A stretch of DNA of 64,000 nt. Origin: Natrinema salinisoli. Lineage in GTDB: Archaea; Halobacteriota; Halobacteria; Halobacteriales; Natrialbaceae. The position numbers were made by a program, and so were the translations under genes. Shown here piece by piece: positions 54,984 to 62,905 of the stretch. A model generated the notes under the pieces. That model searched no databases. It had not been told where the DNA came from and saw only the letters and a list, made by a program, of their open reading frames with translations. The DNA is taken from assembly GCF_020405205.1 (NCBI RefSeq), contig NZ_CP084469.1, positions 682,001 through 746,000 of the forward strand. The letters run 5' to 3'. Positions within the stretch are counted from its first letter, which is position 1. Each line of letters opens with the position of its first letter.

Positions 54984-55982
54984 ATGTCACGTGCGGACGA
55001 ACTCGTGTCCGTTCTCGAGCGGACCGACTCGCTGGCGATCGTCTGCCACGACAACCCCGATCCGGACTGTCTCGCCAGCGCGCTCGCACTCGAGGCGATC
55101 GCCCGCGAGTACGAGGTCGAGGACGTGACGATAACCTACGGCGGCGAGATCTCCCACCAGCAAAACCGCGCGTTCGTCAACTTGCTCGAGATCAGTCTCC
55201 AGACGCTATCGAAAACGACGATCGAGGACTACGACAGCGTGGGGTTCGTGGACCACACCAGACCGGGGGCGAACACCGAAGTGCCGGCGAGTATTACCCC
55301 CGACGTCGTCGTCGATCACCATCCCGGCGAGTCGGCTAACGCAGCGTTCGAGGACGTTCGCGACGGGTACGGCGCGACGGCGACCATCTTCATCGAGTAT
55401 CTCCAGGAACTCGATGTCGATCTGACGACGCGACTCGCCTCCGCGTTGCTCTTCGCGCTCCATCGCGAGCGTCTGGACTTCGTTCGCGAACCCACGCGTC
55501 GCGAGTACGAGGCCGCGCTCGCGGTCTACCCCGACGCGGAACTCGAGATCCTCGAGCAACTGTACGGCAGCGCGTTTTCCCCGGGGACGCTCGACGCGAT
55601 CGGCCGCGCGATCGCCAGCCGGCAGCGCCGGGGCTCGTCGCTCGTCGCGAGCGTCGGCGAGACCGGGGAGACGGACGCGCTTCCCCAGGCTGCGGACTAC
55701 CTGCTCAACCTGGAGGGCGTTGACACGGTGTTGGTCTACGGGATCGTCGAAGACGCCATCCGTCTCAGCGGTCGCTCGATCGACCCGCGGGTCAACATGG
55801 GCGAAACGCTCGAAGAGGGCTTCGACGAACTCGGCCCAGTCGGCGGCCACCACGACATGGCCGGCGGCCGGATCGAACTCGGCCTCTTCGCGGACCACGG
55901 CGACGACGACGACGAACTGCTCACGTTCATCGGGGGGAGGATCACTCGTCGCTTCTTCGACGCGCTGAACCTCGACGATTGA
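54984..55982 (+). CDS. DHH-family phosphoesterase (NrnA/RecJ-like)
   Basis: A 332-residue protein. Motif I is AIVCHDNPDPDCLAS, motif III holds the DHH triad in VVVDHHPGES, and the DHHA1-type domain carries LGPVGGHHDMAGG, whose GGHxxxxG contacts nucleic acid. NrnA-like enzymes degrade short RNAs or pAp, and others hydrolyse cyclic dinucleotides. The substrate cannot be assigned from sequence. It is a single gene. Confidence 0.92.
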   Translation: MSRADELVSVLERTDSLAIVCHDNPDPDCLASALALEAIAREYEVEDVTITYGGEISHQQNRAFVNLLEISLQTLSKTTIEDYDSVGFVDHTRPGANTEVPASITPDVVVDHHPGESANAAFEDVRDGYGATATIFIEYLQELDVDLTTRLASALLFALHRERLDFVREPTRREYEAALAVYPDAELEILEQLYGSAFSPGTLDAIGRAIASRQRRGSSLVASVGETGETDALPQAADYLLNLEGVDTVLVYGIVEDAIRLSGRSIDPRVNMGETLEEGFDELGPVGGHHDMAGGRIELGLFADHGDDDDELLTFIGGRITRRFFDALNLDD

Positions 55983-56018
55983 GCGCGGACTCGATCGACC
56001 GGCGCGACAGAGGGCTCG

Positions 56019-56480
56019 CTACTCGATGTCGATCGAGCGCGCCTCCTCGCTCGACTCGCGTTTTGGGAGGTGGATCGTCAGAATCCCGTTGTTGACGCTG
56101 GCCGCCACCTCGTCGACGTCGACGGGGTCCGGCAGCCGAAGTTGGCGGCTGAACGATTGCGTCTTCCGCTCGCGGCGGATGTAGTTCTCCTCGTCGCCGC
56201 CCTCCTGCTCGTGCTCTCGTTCGCCCGAAACGGCCAGCGTGTCGCCGCGGAGCCGCAACTCGAGATCGTCGCTTTCGTACCCGGGAACGTCGATCGTGAC
56301 GACGAACTCGTCGCCTTCGTCCGCGAGGTCCAGGCTCGTCTCCGAACCACCCATCGAGAGATCGAGTTGGCTCCGATTGTCGACTTGCGTTTCCCACGAC
56401 CGGGCCGCCGTTTCGATCTGGCGGTTCAGTCTGTCGAGTAGTTCGTCGATACCGTCGAACGGACGGGGGCGGTCTGCCAT
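56019..56480 (-). CDS. Small heat-shock protein (Hsp20/alpha-crystallin)
   Basis: A 153-residue protein from ATG 56480. The N-terminal 45 residues are helical and acidic. The alpha-crystallin domain begins DEFVVTIDVPGYESDDLELRL, continues GDTLAVSGEREHE and SFSRQLRLPDPVDVDEVAAS, and ends with the conserved GILTIHLPKRE. These proteins hold unfolding clients as oligomers. It is convergent with the DHH gene. Confidence 0.94.
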   Translation of the reverse strand: MADRPRPFDGIDELLDRLNRQIETAARSWETQVDNRSQLDLSMGGSETSLDLADEGDEFVVTIDVPGYESDDLELRLRGDTLAVSGEREHEQEGGDEENYIRRERKTQSFSRQLRLPDPVDVDEVAASVNNGILTIHLPKRESSEEARSIDIE

Positions 56481-56632
56481 GCTATCACCTACCGGACATA
56501 CGGCGTCGATAGCGAAAAAGGCCACTCCCCGTCGGACTGACGATCCGTCATACTAATCCGTTCGAGCGTAAATTTCCGGCAGTACTGGGTGAAAGGCTGG
56601 TCGTTTTTACGCTCCCGCTCGTAGGACCGAGC

Positions 56633-57322
56633 GTGACTGACGCACTATTCGTAGTCAGCGAAGAGGGGTATTGGGGAGAAGAATGCGTCGAGCCGCTCGA
56701 GACGCTGTCGGACGCTGGCGTCGAGATCACGGTCGCGACGCCGTCGGGGAGTCCGCCGGTGATCGACGAGCGATCGCTCGACCCCGAGCAGGTCGACGAG
56801 GAGACCATCGAACGCGTCCGGGACGCTCACGAGAACGACGAGCGGCTGAACGATCCGATTCCGGTCGCACAAGCTGACGCCGAGGGGTACGACGCCGTCG
56901 TCCTCCCCGGCGGTCACGGCACCGCCTGGGACATCAATCAGGACAAACACGTCCGCCAGCTGCTCCGCGATATCGTCGAAGGCGACGGCAAGGCGCTCGT
57001 CGTCTGCCACGCCGTCGGTGTCCTCGGGTTCGCCCGGGACAGCCACGGCGCGTTCATCGTCAACGGTCGCGACGTGACCGGCTTCCCCAACGAGTGGGAG
57101 GAAGGCATCGTCGACGAGGCCGACCGCATGCCCGACGGCCGCAAACTGCCCTACTGGACCGAGGAGGAAGTGAAAGCGGCCGGCGGGAACTGGGACGCCG
57201 AACTCGACGCCGCCACCAGCGTCACCGTCGACGGCGACCTCATCACCGCGCGCGGCCCCGGCTCCTCGAGCGCAGCGGCCGACACGCTGCTCGAGGAACT
57301 CGGCATCGAGGCCGAAGCCTGA
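56633..57322 (+). CDS. DJ-1/PfpI-family class I glutamine amidotransferase-like protein
   Basis: A 229-residue protein starting at GTG 56633. ALFVVSEEGYWGEECVEPLE holds the conserved Glu before the nucleophile fold, YDAVVLPGGHGTAWD is the first loop, and KALVVCHAVGVLGF contains the nucleophilic Cys at the elbow. It most resembles Hsp31-like glyoxalase/chaperone or deglycase members. The exact activity is unknown. Confidence 0.9.
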   Translation: MTDALFVVSEEGYWGEECVEPLETLSDAGVEITVATPSGSPPVIDERSLDPEQVDEETIERVRDAHENDERLNDPIPVAQADAEGYDAVVLPGGHGTAWDINQDKHVRQLLRDIVEGDGKALVVCHAVGVLGFARDSHGAFIVNGRDVTGFPNEWEEGIVDEADRMPDGRKLPYWTEEEVKAAGGNWDAELDAATSVTVDGDLITARGPGSSSAAADTLLEELGIEAEA

Positions 57323-57546
57323 TCTGACGGCGGATCGATTCGGTTCCGATCGCGGCTCTTCGATTCGTTCGTCCCGCACCACGAACGGACGTCGCTATCT
57401 GACGAGAGACTGCATCTACGGGCCGCCTTCGTCCGGCGGCAAGCTCCTCGTCGGCGTCCGTCTGAGCGCTCGTTTCCGGTGTCTCTTCATTTCAGAAATG
57501 TGACGTCCCGAATGCTATTTCTATCTGGTCGTGTTGGGCGCACCAC

Positions 57547-58578
57547 ATGACGGCAATACGAACGCGGGGACTCACGAAACGCTACGGGTCCGGCGACGAC
57601 GCCGTCGTGGCGCTCGAGGATCTCGACCTCGAGGTCGCCGAAGGCGAAGTGTTCGGCTTTCTCGGGCCGAACGGGGCCGGCAAAACGACGACGATCGACC
57701 TGCTACTGGACTTCGTTCGACCGACCGAGGGAGCCGCGACCGTCCTCGGTTACGATACGCAAGAAGAGACGGACGCAGTCCGCGATCGCGTGGGCGTCCT
57801 CCCGGAGGGGTTCGATCTCTGGCACCGCTCGTCGGGCTACCGCCACCTCGAGTTCGCGATCGAGTCCCAGAACGGCGACGCCGATCCCGATGCCCTCCTG
57901 GAGCGGGTCGGACTCGACCGGACCGACGGGCGGCGGCCGGTCGGCGACTACTCCAAGGGAATGCTCCAGCGACTCGCCATGGCGATGGCGCTCGCGGGAG
58001 ATCCGGCGGTGCTCGTCCTCGACGAACCGTCGGGCGGTCTCGACCCGCACGGGATCAGGACGATGCAGGAAATCGTTCGCGAGGAAGCCGAAACCGGGAC
58101 GACCGTCTTCTTCTCGAGTCACATCCTCGGGCAGGTGGCTGCAGTCTGTGACCGGGTCGGCATCCTCGACGACGGCGAACTGGTCACCGTCGATACCATC
58201 GAGGGGCTCCGGGAATCGGCCGGCGTCGGGTCGCGACTCGTCCTCGAAACGGCCGGCGAACCCGAAGCGCCGGTCGACGATCTACCCAGGATCGAGGGCG
58301 TTACCGACGTCACTCGAGACGCTGACGGCCTGTACGTCTCCTACACCGATCCGCGCGCCAAGGCGACGGTCGTCCACCGCCTCGTCGAATCCGAAACGGC
58401 GGTCCTCGATTTCGATATCGAGGAGGCCACGCTCGAAGACCTGTTCGCGGCGTTTACCGGGACGGGAACCATCGCCGATCCCGATTCGGAGTCAACGACC
58501 GAGTCGGGCCCTGCGGGGGACGTGGTGATCGAAGACGAAGGCTCACTCGAAGCGGACACCGAGGAGGGAGACCGATGA
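57547..58578 (+). CDS. ABC exporter ATPase (NosF/CcmA-like)
   Basis: A 343-residue protein. Walker A is GPNGAGKTT, the signature is DYSKGMLQRLAMAMAL, and Walker B is AVLVLDEPSGGLDP followed by FFSSHILGQV. The C-terminal 130 residues are acidic and include a DUF4162-like regulatory part. It pairs with the permease whose ATG lies inside its stop (ATGA at 58575-58578). Together they would export an unknown substrate or copper-related ligand, as in Nos systems; this is inference. Confidence 0.92.
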   Translation: MTAIRTRGLTKRYGSGDDAVVALEDLDLEVAEGEVFGFLGPNGAGKTTTIDLLLDFVRPTEGAATVLGYDTQEETDAVRDRVGVLPEGFDLWHRSSGYRHLEFAIESQNGDADPDALLERVGLDRTDGRRPVGDYSKGMLQRLAMAMALAGDPAVLVLDEPSGGLDPHGIRTMQEIVREEAETGTTVFFSSHILGQVAAVCDRVGILDDGELVTVDTIEGLRESAGVGSRLVLETAGEPEAPVDDLPRIEGVTDVTRDADGLYVSYTDPRAKATVVHRLVESETAVLDFDIEEATLEDLFAAFTGTGTIADPDSESTTESGPAGDVVIEDEGSLEADTEEGDR

Positions 58579-59468
58579 CCTGGACCGCGATAGCGCGCAA
58601 GGACTTCGAGGACGTCGTGCGCTCGCGGATGGTCTGGGGAATCACCGCAGTCTTCCTGCTCCTGATGGGGATCGTGACGCTCGGAGCGTCGTCACAGATC
58701 GACGATGCGAGCGCGACGGACGTGATTTTCTTCTTCACCAATATCGGCGGGCAACTGTTCGTCCCGATCATCGCGCTGGTCGTCGGCTACATGGCGATCG
58801 TCGGTGAACGCCAGTCCGGCAGCCTCCGGATCCTCTTCGGCCTCTCTCACAACCGCCGCGACGTCCTCGTCGGCAAACTCGCGAGTCGAACCGGCGTCAT
58901 CGTCGTCGCGACGCTCGCGGCCTGTGCGTTCGCCGCCGCCCTGATGTTCGCCCTGTTCGGCTCGCTGCCCGTCCCCACGGTGCTGGGGTTCGTCGCCCTG
59001 ACGCTCCTGCTCGGGGCCGCCTTCACCGCCATCGCGGTCGGCGTCTCGGCGATGACTGACACCCGAATGGGCGCGATGGGCGGTGCGATCGGCAGCTACA
59101 TTCTGTTTACGATGCTGTGGCATCCGCTGATCGCCGGTCTCCACTACGCGCTCGAGGGGGAACTCGTCGGCGTCGAGGCACCGGCGTGGTACCTCTTCGC
59201 CCTCCGGCTGAACCCGCTCGAGTCTTACCGGCAGGCGATCGCCTCGATGATCGACGCGTACGTGCCGGCGCTGGTCGGCTGGGAAAACATCGTCGAGGAC
59301 GTGCCAGCGGGGTCGTTCCAGGAAGCCACGCTCCTGACGTCGAACCGCGTCGCCGGAGACGTGCCGTTCTACCTGTCGGAGTGGTTCGCCCCCGTCGTGT
59401 TGCTGGCCTGGATCGTGGTCCCGATCGCGATCGGCTATCGACGCTTCGAACGGGCCGACCTGAACTAG
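58575..59468 (+). CDS. ABC exporter permease (NosY-like)
   Basis: A 297-residue membrane protein with six helices. An N-terminal cytosolic helix (MTWTAIARKDFEDVVRSRMV) leads into the first span. GERQSGSLRILFGLSHNRRDVLVGKL is the ABC-2/NosY coupling segment. The middle is an extracytoplasmic loop with HPLIAGLHYALEG. It forms the channel for the ATPase encoded upstream. Confidence 0.9.
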   Translation: MTWTAIARKDFEDVVRSRMVWGITAVFLLLMGIVTLGASSQIDDASATDVIFFFTNIGGQLFVPIIALVVGYMAIVGERQSGSLRILFGLSHNRRDVLVGKLASRTGVIVVATLAACAFAAALMFALFGSLPVPTVLGFVALTLLLGAAFTAIAVGVSAMTDTRMGAMGGAIGSYILFTMLWHPLIAGLHYALEGELVGVEAPAWYLFALRLNPLESYRQAIASMIDAYVPALVGWENIVEDVPAGSFQEATLLTSNRVAGDVPFYLSEWFAPVVLLAWIVVPIAIGYRRFERADLN

Positions 59469-59733
59469 CCCACCTCTCGATCTGTAGCACCCGACAGTGC
59501 GATGGCGCGCGCTGGACGGCGGTGAGCCACCGGCGAACCGCCGTGTAACTATGCGCGAGTAAATCGGTTGGGGAGGGTGTGGAAATCACGATAGCAGCCG
59601 CCTGAACGGGACGTCCACCGTCACCGTCTCTATCGAACCCACCTCGCGGAGGCTTTCCACTCCCGCTCGAGCAGCGTTCGATCACCTGCCGCGAATCAGT
59701 CCCTTTTTACACGCAGACGGGAAATTACACGCT
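59469..59733. other. Intergenic stretch with repeat copy 2
   Basis: No gene is seen. It contains the second copy of the 32-base element (59556-59587, reverse orientation) and otherwise ordinary spacer. Confidence 0.5.
59556..59587 (-). repeat. Intergenic repeat, copy 2 (inverted)
   Basis: Reads on the minus strand as the same 32-base element found at 44606 on the plus strand, with 28 identities and four transitions. CTGCTATCG again sits just outside it (59589-59597, minus strand), one base from the element instead of eleven. Confidence 0.7.
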
Positions 59734-59937
59734 ATGAGCTTCGAGGAAGACGACCGCGTCGTCCTGCACGACGAGCACAGCGAGTACGACGGCGAGACCG
59801 GCACCGTGACCCAGACCATGGAATCGATGTTCGGCGACGTCACCTACACCATCAGCTTCGACGACGGCCAGGAGGCCGGCGTCCCCGAGGACGACCTCGA
59901 GGCGGCCGACGACGCTGACGACACCGACGACGAATAA
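59734..59937 (+). CDS. Small acidic protein with KOW-like or DUF1918-like fold
   Basis: A 67-residue protein. FEEDDRVVLHDEHSEYDGETGTVTQ resembles a small SH3/KOW barrel, and VTYTISFDDGQEAGVPEDDL continues it. The last 14 residues are almost all Asp, Glu and Ala. It may bind nucleic acid or protein; no function is assigned. It is a single gene with a short leader. Confidence 0.65.
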   Translation: MSFEEDDRVVLHDEHSEYDGETGTVTQTMESMFGDVTYTISFDDGQEAGVPEDDLEAADDADDTDDE

Positions 59938-60024
59938 CCACCGCTCGCGGGCCGGTTTTCCCTCGAGTCCCGGTACCGAGCATCATCACCGCGCCCGCAC
60001 ACCATCCCGACATTCGAATCGCAG

Positions 60025-60474
60025 ATGCCACAGATACCGCTTCACTACGTCGATTTACGGACGTTCTGCTACGCCACCGAGGACGAAAAACGCGTCGAGG
60101 AGGCGCTCCGAACCTTCCTCCCCGACGGCGACGACGAGCCGTTCGAGCTCGAGCGCACCGAGAGCGAAGGCCACTACGGCGACCGGATCCTCGTCCTCTC
60201 GGCGCGCGTCGAGAACGCCGACGACGTCCGGCACGTCCTCTCGCGGCTGGCCGATCTCGAGTCCTTCGACGACCTGATCGACGAACTCGACGAGCGGGTC
60301 ACCGAGAACACCGAACTCTTCCTGCGACTCGACAAACAGGCGGCCTTCGGAGGCGACGTCCGACTCGGCGACGGCATCACCTTCCGCGGGAAAGTCGAGG
60401 CGTATCCGGCGAAGAAAGAACAGGCCGTCGAGAACGCCGAAGAAGTCCTCGAGCGACTGCGCGAGCAGGAGTAA
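60025..60474 (+). CDS. RNA-binding protein of the exosome-associated COG1325 family
   Basis: A 149-residue protein. MPQIPLHYVDLRTFCYATEDE is the first strand and helix of a small alpha/beta RNA-binding fold, with GHYGDRILVLSARVENADDV and TFRGKVEAYPAKKEQAV later. It matches the archaeal RNA-binding protein family linked to the exosome by gene context. It probably helps RNA degradation or modification. It is a single gene. Confidence 0.82.
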   Translation: MPQIPLHYVDLRTFCYATEDEKRVEEALRTFLPDGDDEPFELERTESEGHYGDRILVLSARVENADDVRHVLSRLADLESFDDLIDELDERVTENTELFLRLDKQAAFGGDVRLGDGITFRGKVEAYPAKKEQAVENAEEVLERLREQE

Positions 60475-60594
60475 CGACTCCTCCTTCACGATCCTCTCCC
60501 GACCGATTTCCGAATCGAGTGTCGACAGCGCGTACCGTATGGTCCCATCGCCCTCGATCGCGACCGGTAACCGGTCCGTTACCGAGGGCTTTTG

Positions 60595-60608
60595 ACTGAC
60601 CAGTCAGT
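60595..60608. promoter_or_regulatory. TetR operator candidate
   Basis: ACTGAC-CA-GTCAGT is a perfect inverted repeat with a two-base spacer, centred about 30 bases before the TetR start codon. A 14-base palindrome at that position is typical for TetR autoregulation, and the neighbouring MATE gene would be controlled together with it. Confidence 0.7.
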
Positions 60609-60631
60609 AAGTTCGTGTAGACCCTCCCCGA

Positions 60632-61261
60632 ATGACGGACGATACGATCGATGACCTGATGGATGCGACGTACCGCGCGCTCTGCAAACACGGCTACGCG
60701 GAGCTGACGATGCAGGACATCGCCGAGGAGTCGAGCAAGACCAAAGGGACGCTACACTATCACTTCGAGGGGAAACAGGACCTCCTCGAGTCGTTCCTGG
60801 AGTACCTGCTGGACAGGTTCGAGGACCGAACCGAAACCGTGCCCGGCGAGACGCCTGACGAACGGCTCCGCGCGTTCTTCGACGAACTCCTGACGCCCTC
60901 GGACCCCGACTCCGCCGAGGAGTTCCGGACGGCGATCCTCGAGATCAAGGCTCAGTCGCCGTACAACGAGGCCTACCGGGAGCAGCTGCGCGAGTTCGAC
61001 CGCGCGTTGCGGGATCGGATCGCCGGTCTCGTCGCGGACGGGCTCGAGGTGGGGGAGTTCCGCGCAGACGTCGATCCGGACGAAACTGCGGACTTCCTCG
61101 TCACCGTCTTCAACGGCGCTGAGGCGCGGGCGGCCGCGGTCGATCGATCGCCGGAGCGTACCAAGCGACACGTCCACGAGTACATCGACGAATTCCTTCG
61201 GGCAGACGGCTCGAGCGGTGTGAGCACCGTGGTGGAGGAAGACACGGAGGCCGACGAATGA
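60632..61261 (+). CDS. TetR/AcrR family transcriptional regulator
   Basis: A 209-residue protein. The N-terminal HTH is in LTMQDIAEESSKTKGTLHYHFEGKQDLLESF, the standard TetR DNA-binding motif. The C-terminal ligand-binding half is helical (FDRALRDRIAGLVADGLEVG). It probably represses its own operon through the palindrome at 60595. The next gene starts inside its stop (ATGA), so it likely controls the MATE exporter in response to its substrate. Confidence 0.93.
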   Translation: MTDDTIDDLMDATYRALCKHGYAELTMQDIAEESSKTKGTLHYHFEGKQDLLESFLEYLLDRFEDRTETVPGETPDERLRAFFDELLTPSDPDSAEEFRTAILEIKAQSPYNEAYREQLREFDRALRDRIAGLVADGLEVGEFRADVDPDETADFLVTVFNGAEARAAAVDRSPERTKRHVHEYIDEFLRADGSSGVSTVVEEDTEADE

Positions 61262-62733
61262 CGCTGCTGGATCGGCTCGTCGGCTGGCTCCGCGCTCGGC
61301 TCGACCGAGTCACCGGGCTGTTCAAGAGCCGCGACGAGTTCGATCTCACCTCGGGCGGCATCGCGAAACCGCTGTTCTACCTCTCCCTCCCGATCGTGGT
61401 GACGAACCTGTTGCAGACGGCCTACAACCTCATCGATACGTTCTGGCTGGGGCAGTACAGCACCGAGGCGCTCGCGGCGATCAGCTTCGCGTTCCCGATG
61501 GTCTTCCTGCTCATCTCGGTCGGGCTGGGGCTGTCGGTCGCCGGCAGCGTTCTCGTCGCCCAGCACATCGGCGCGGAGGAAGAGGCCAAAGCGGAGTACG
61601 CGGCCTCCCAGACCGTCGCCCTGTCGCTGCTCGCGGCGATGATCCTCGGACTCGTCGGTTTCGTGTTCGTGGAGGACCTGCTCGGACTGCTCGGTGCGTC
61701 GCCGGACGTGTTGCCGCTGGCGACCGAGTACATGCAGGTCATCTCGCTCGGTATGCCCTTCATGTTCGGTTTCTTCGTCTTCATCGCGCTGATGCGGGGC
61801 TACGGCGACACGATCACGCCGATGCTCGTGATGTTCGGCTCGGTCCTGCTCAACGTCGTCCTCGACCCGTTCCTGATCTTCGGCTGGTGGGTGTTCCCCG
61901 AACTCGGGATCGAGGGAGCGGCGATCGCGACGGTCATCTCGCGCAGTCTCGCGCTCGCCGTCGGACTGGTGATCATGTTCCGCGGGACTCGAGGCGTCCG
62001 CATTCGACTCGAACAGATGAGACCGGACCTCTCCTTCGCGAACAAGCTCGTTTCGATCGGGTTTCCGGCGTCGATCGAGGGGATGGGGCGAGCGCTGTCG
62101 ATCAACCTCCTGCTCGTGATCGTCGCCTTCTTCCCGGACACGGTCGTCGCCGCCTACGGGATCGGCACGCGCGTGTTCTCAGTCATCTTCCTCCCGGCGA
62201 TCGCGGTCGCTCGGGGCGTCGAGACGATGACCGGCCAGAACGTCGGCGCGGGCAAACCCGAGCGAGCGGAAGCGACTGCTGACTTCGCTGCCAGAACGAT
62301 GTTCGTCGTCCTCGGCGCGCTGGGCGTCGTGGCGTGGCTCGGTGCGCGACCCATTACGGCCATCTTTACGAACGATCCACAGGTCATCGAGGCCGGGGTC
62401 TCGTTCCTCAAGTACGTCGCCCCCTCCTTCGGCTTCATCGGCGTAATGCGGGCCTACAACGGGAGCTTCCGCGGTACCGGAAAGACGCTCACCGCGGCGG
62501 CGATCGTCCTCGTGATCTACGGCCTCGTTCGCCTCCCGATGGCGTACGTCCTCGCAGAGGCCATCGACTACCGCGGGATCTGGATCGCATTCGCCGTCTC
62601 GAACGCCGTCGGTGCCGGGCTCGCGTACGGCTGGTATCGACGCGGGACGTGGCGCGACGTCGACCTCACCGACGACGGGGCACCGAAGTTGAGCGACGAT
62701 CTCGAGGTCAGTGAGGCCGGAACCGACGACTGA
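61258..62733 (+). CDS. MATE-family multidrug efflux transporter
   Basis: A 491-residue membrane protein with 12 hydrophobic spans. LFYLSLPIVVTNLLQTAYNLIDTFWLG and the second-half GFPASIEGMGRALSINLLLV are MATE signatures, with the cation/substrate site expected in the first bundle. It exports drugs or toxic organic compounds in exchange for H+ or Na+. It is coupled to the upstream TetR regulator, which is the usual inducible-efflux arrangement. The substrate is unknown. Confidence 0.94.
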   Translation: MTLLDRLVGWLRARLDRVTGLFKSRDEFDLTSGGIAKPLFYLSLPIVVTNLLQTAYNLIDTFWLGQYSTEALAAISFAFPMVFLLISVGLGLSVAGSVLVAQHIGAEEEAKAEYAASQTVALSLLAAMILGLVGFVFVEDLLGLLGASPDVLPLATEYMQVISLGMPFMFGFFVFIALMRGYGDTITPMLVMFGSVLLNVVLDPFLIFGWWVFPELGIEGAAIATVISRSLALAVGLVIMFRGTRGVRIRLEQMRPDLSFANKLVSIGFPASIEGMGRALSINLLLVIVAFFPDTVVAAYGIGTRVFSVIFLPAIAVARGVETMTGQNVGAGKPERAEATADFAARTMFVVLGALGVVAWLGARPITAIFTNDPQVIEAGVSFLKYVAPSFGFIGVMRAYNGSFRGTGKTLTAAAIVLVIYGLVRLPMAYVLAEAIDYRGIWIAFAVSNAVGAGLAYGWYRRGTWRDVDLTDDGAPKLSDDLEVSEAGTDD

Positions 62734-62905
62734 GCGGACTGTCACTACAGAAGGGTGGAGTACCCACCCCAGTGAAGTACCCGTGAGTCGACGTAATCGA
62801 CCGGGAGTAGTCACAATGAAACAACCGTGTAACAGCCCCCGCCGTCGGATCGACGGAGGGGAACAGCGCCGCGAGCGGTCCAGTCGCGCTCCGCAGGGGT
62901 GACCG

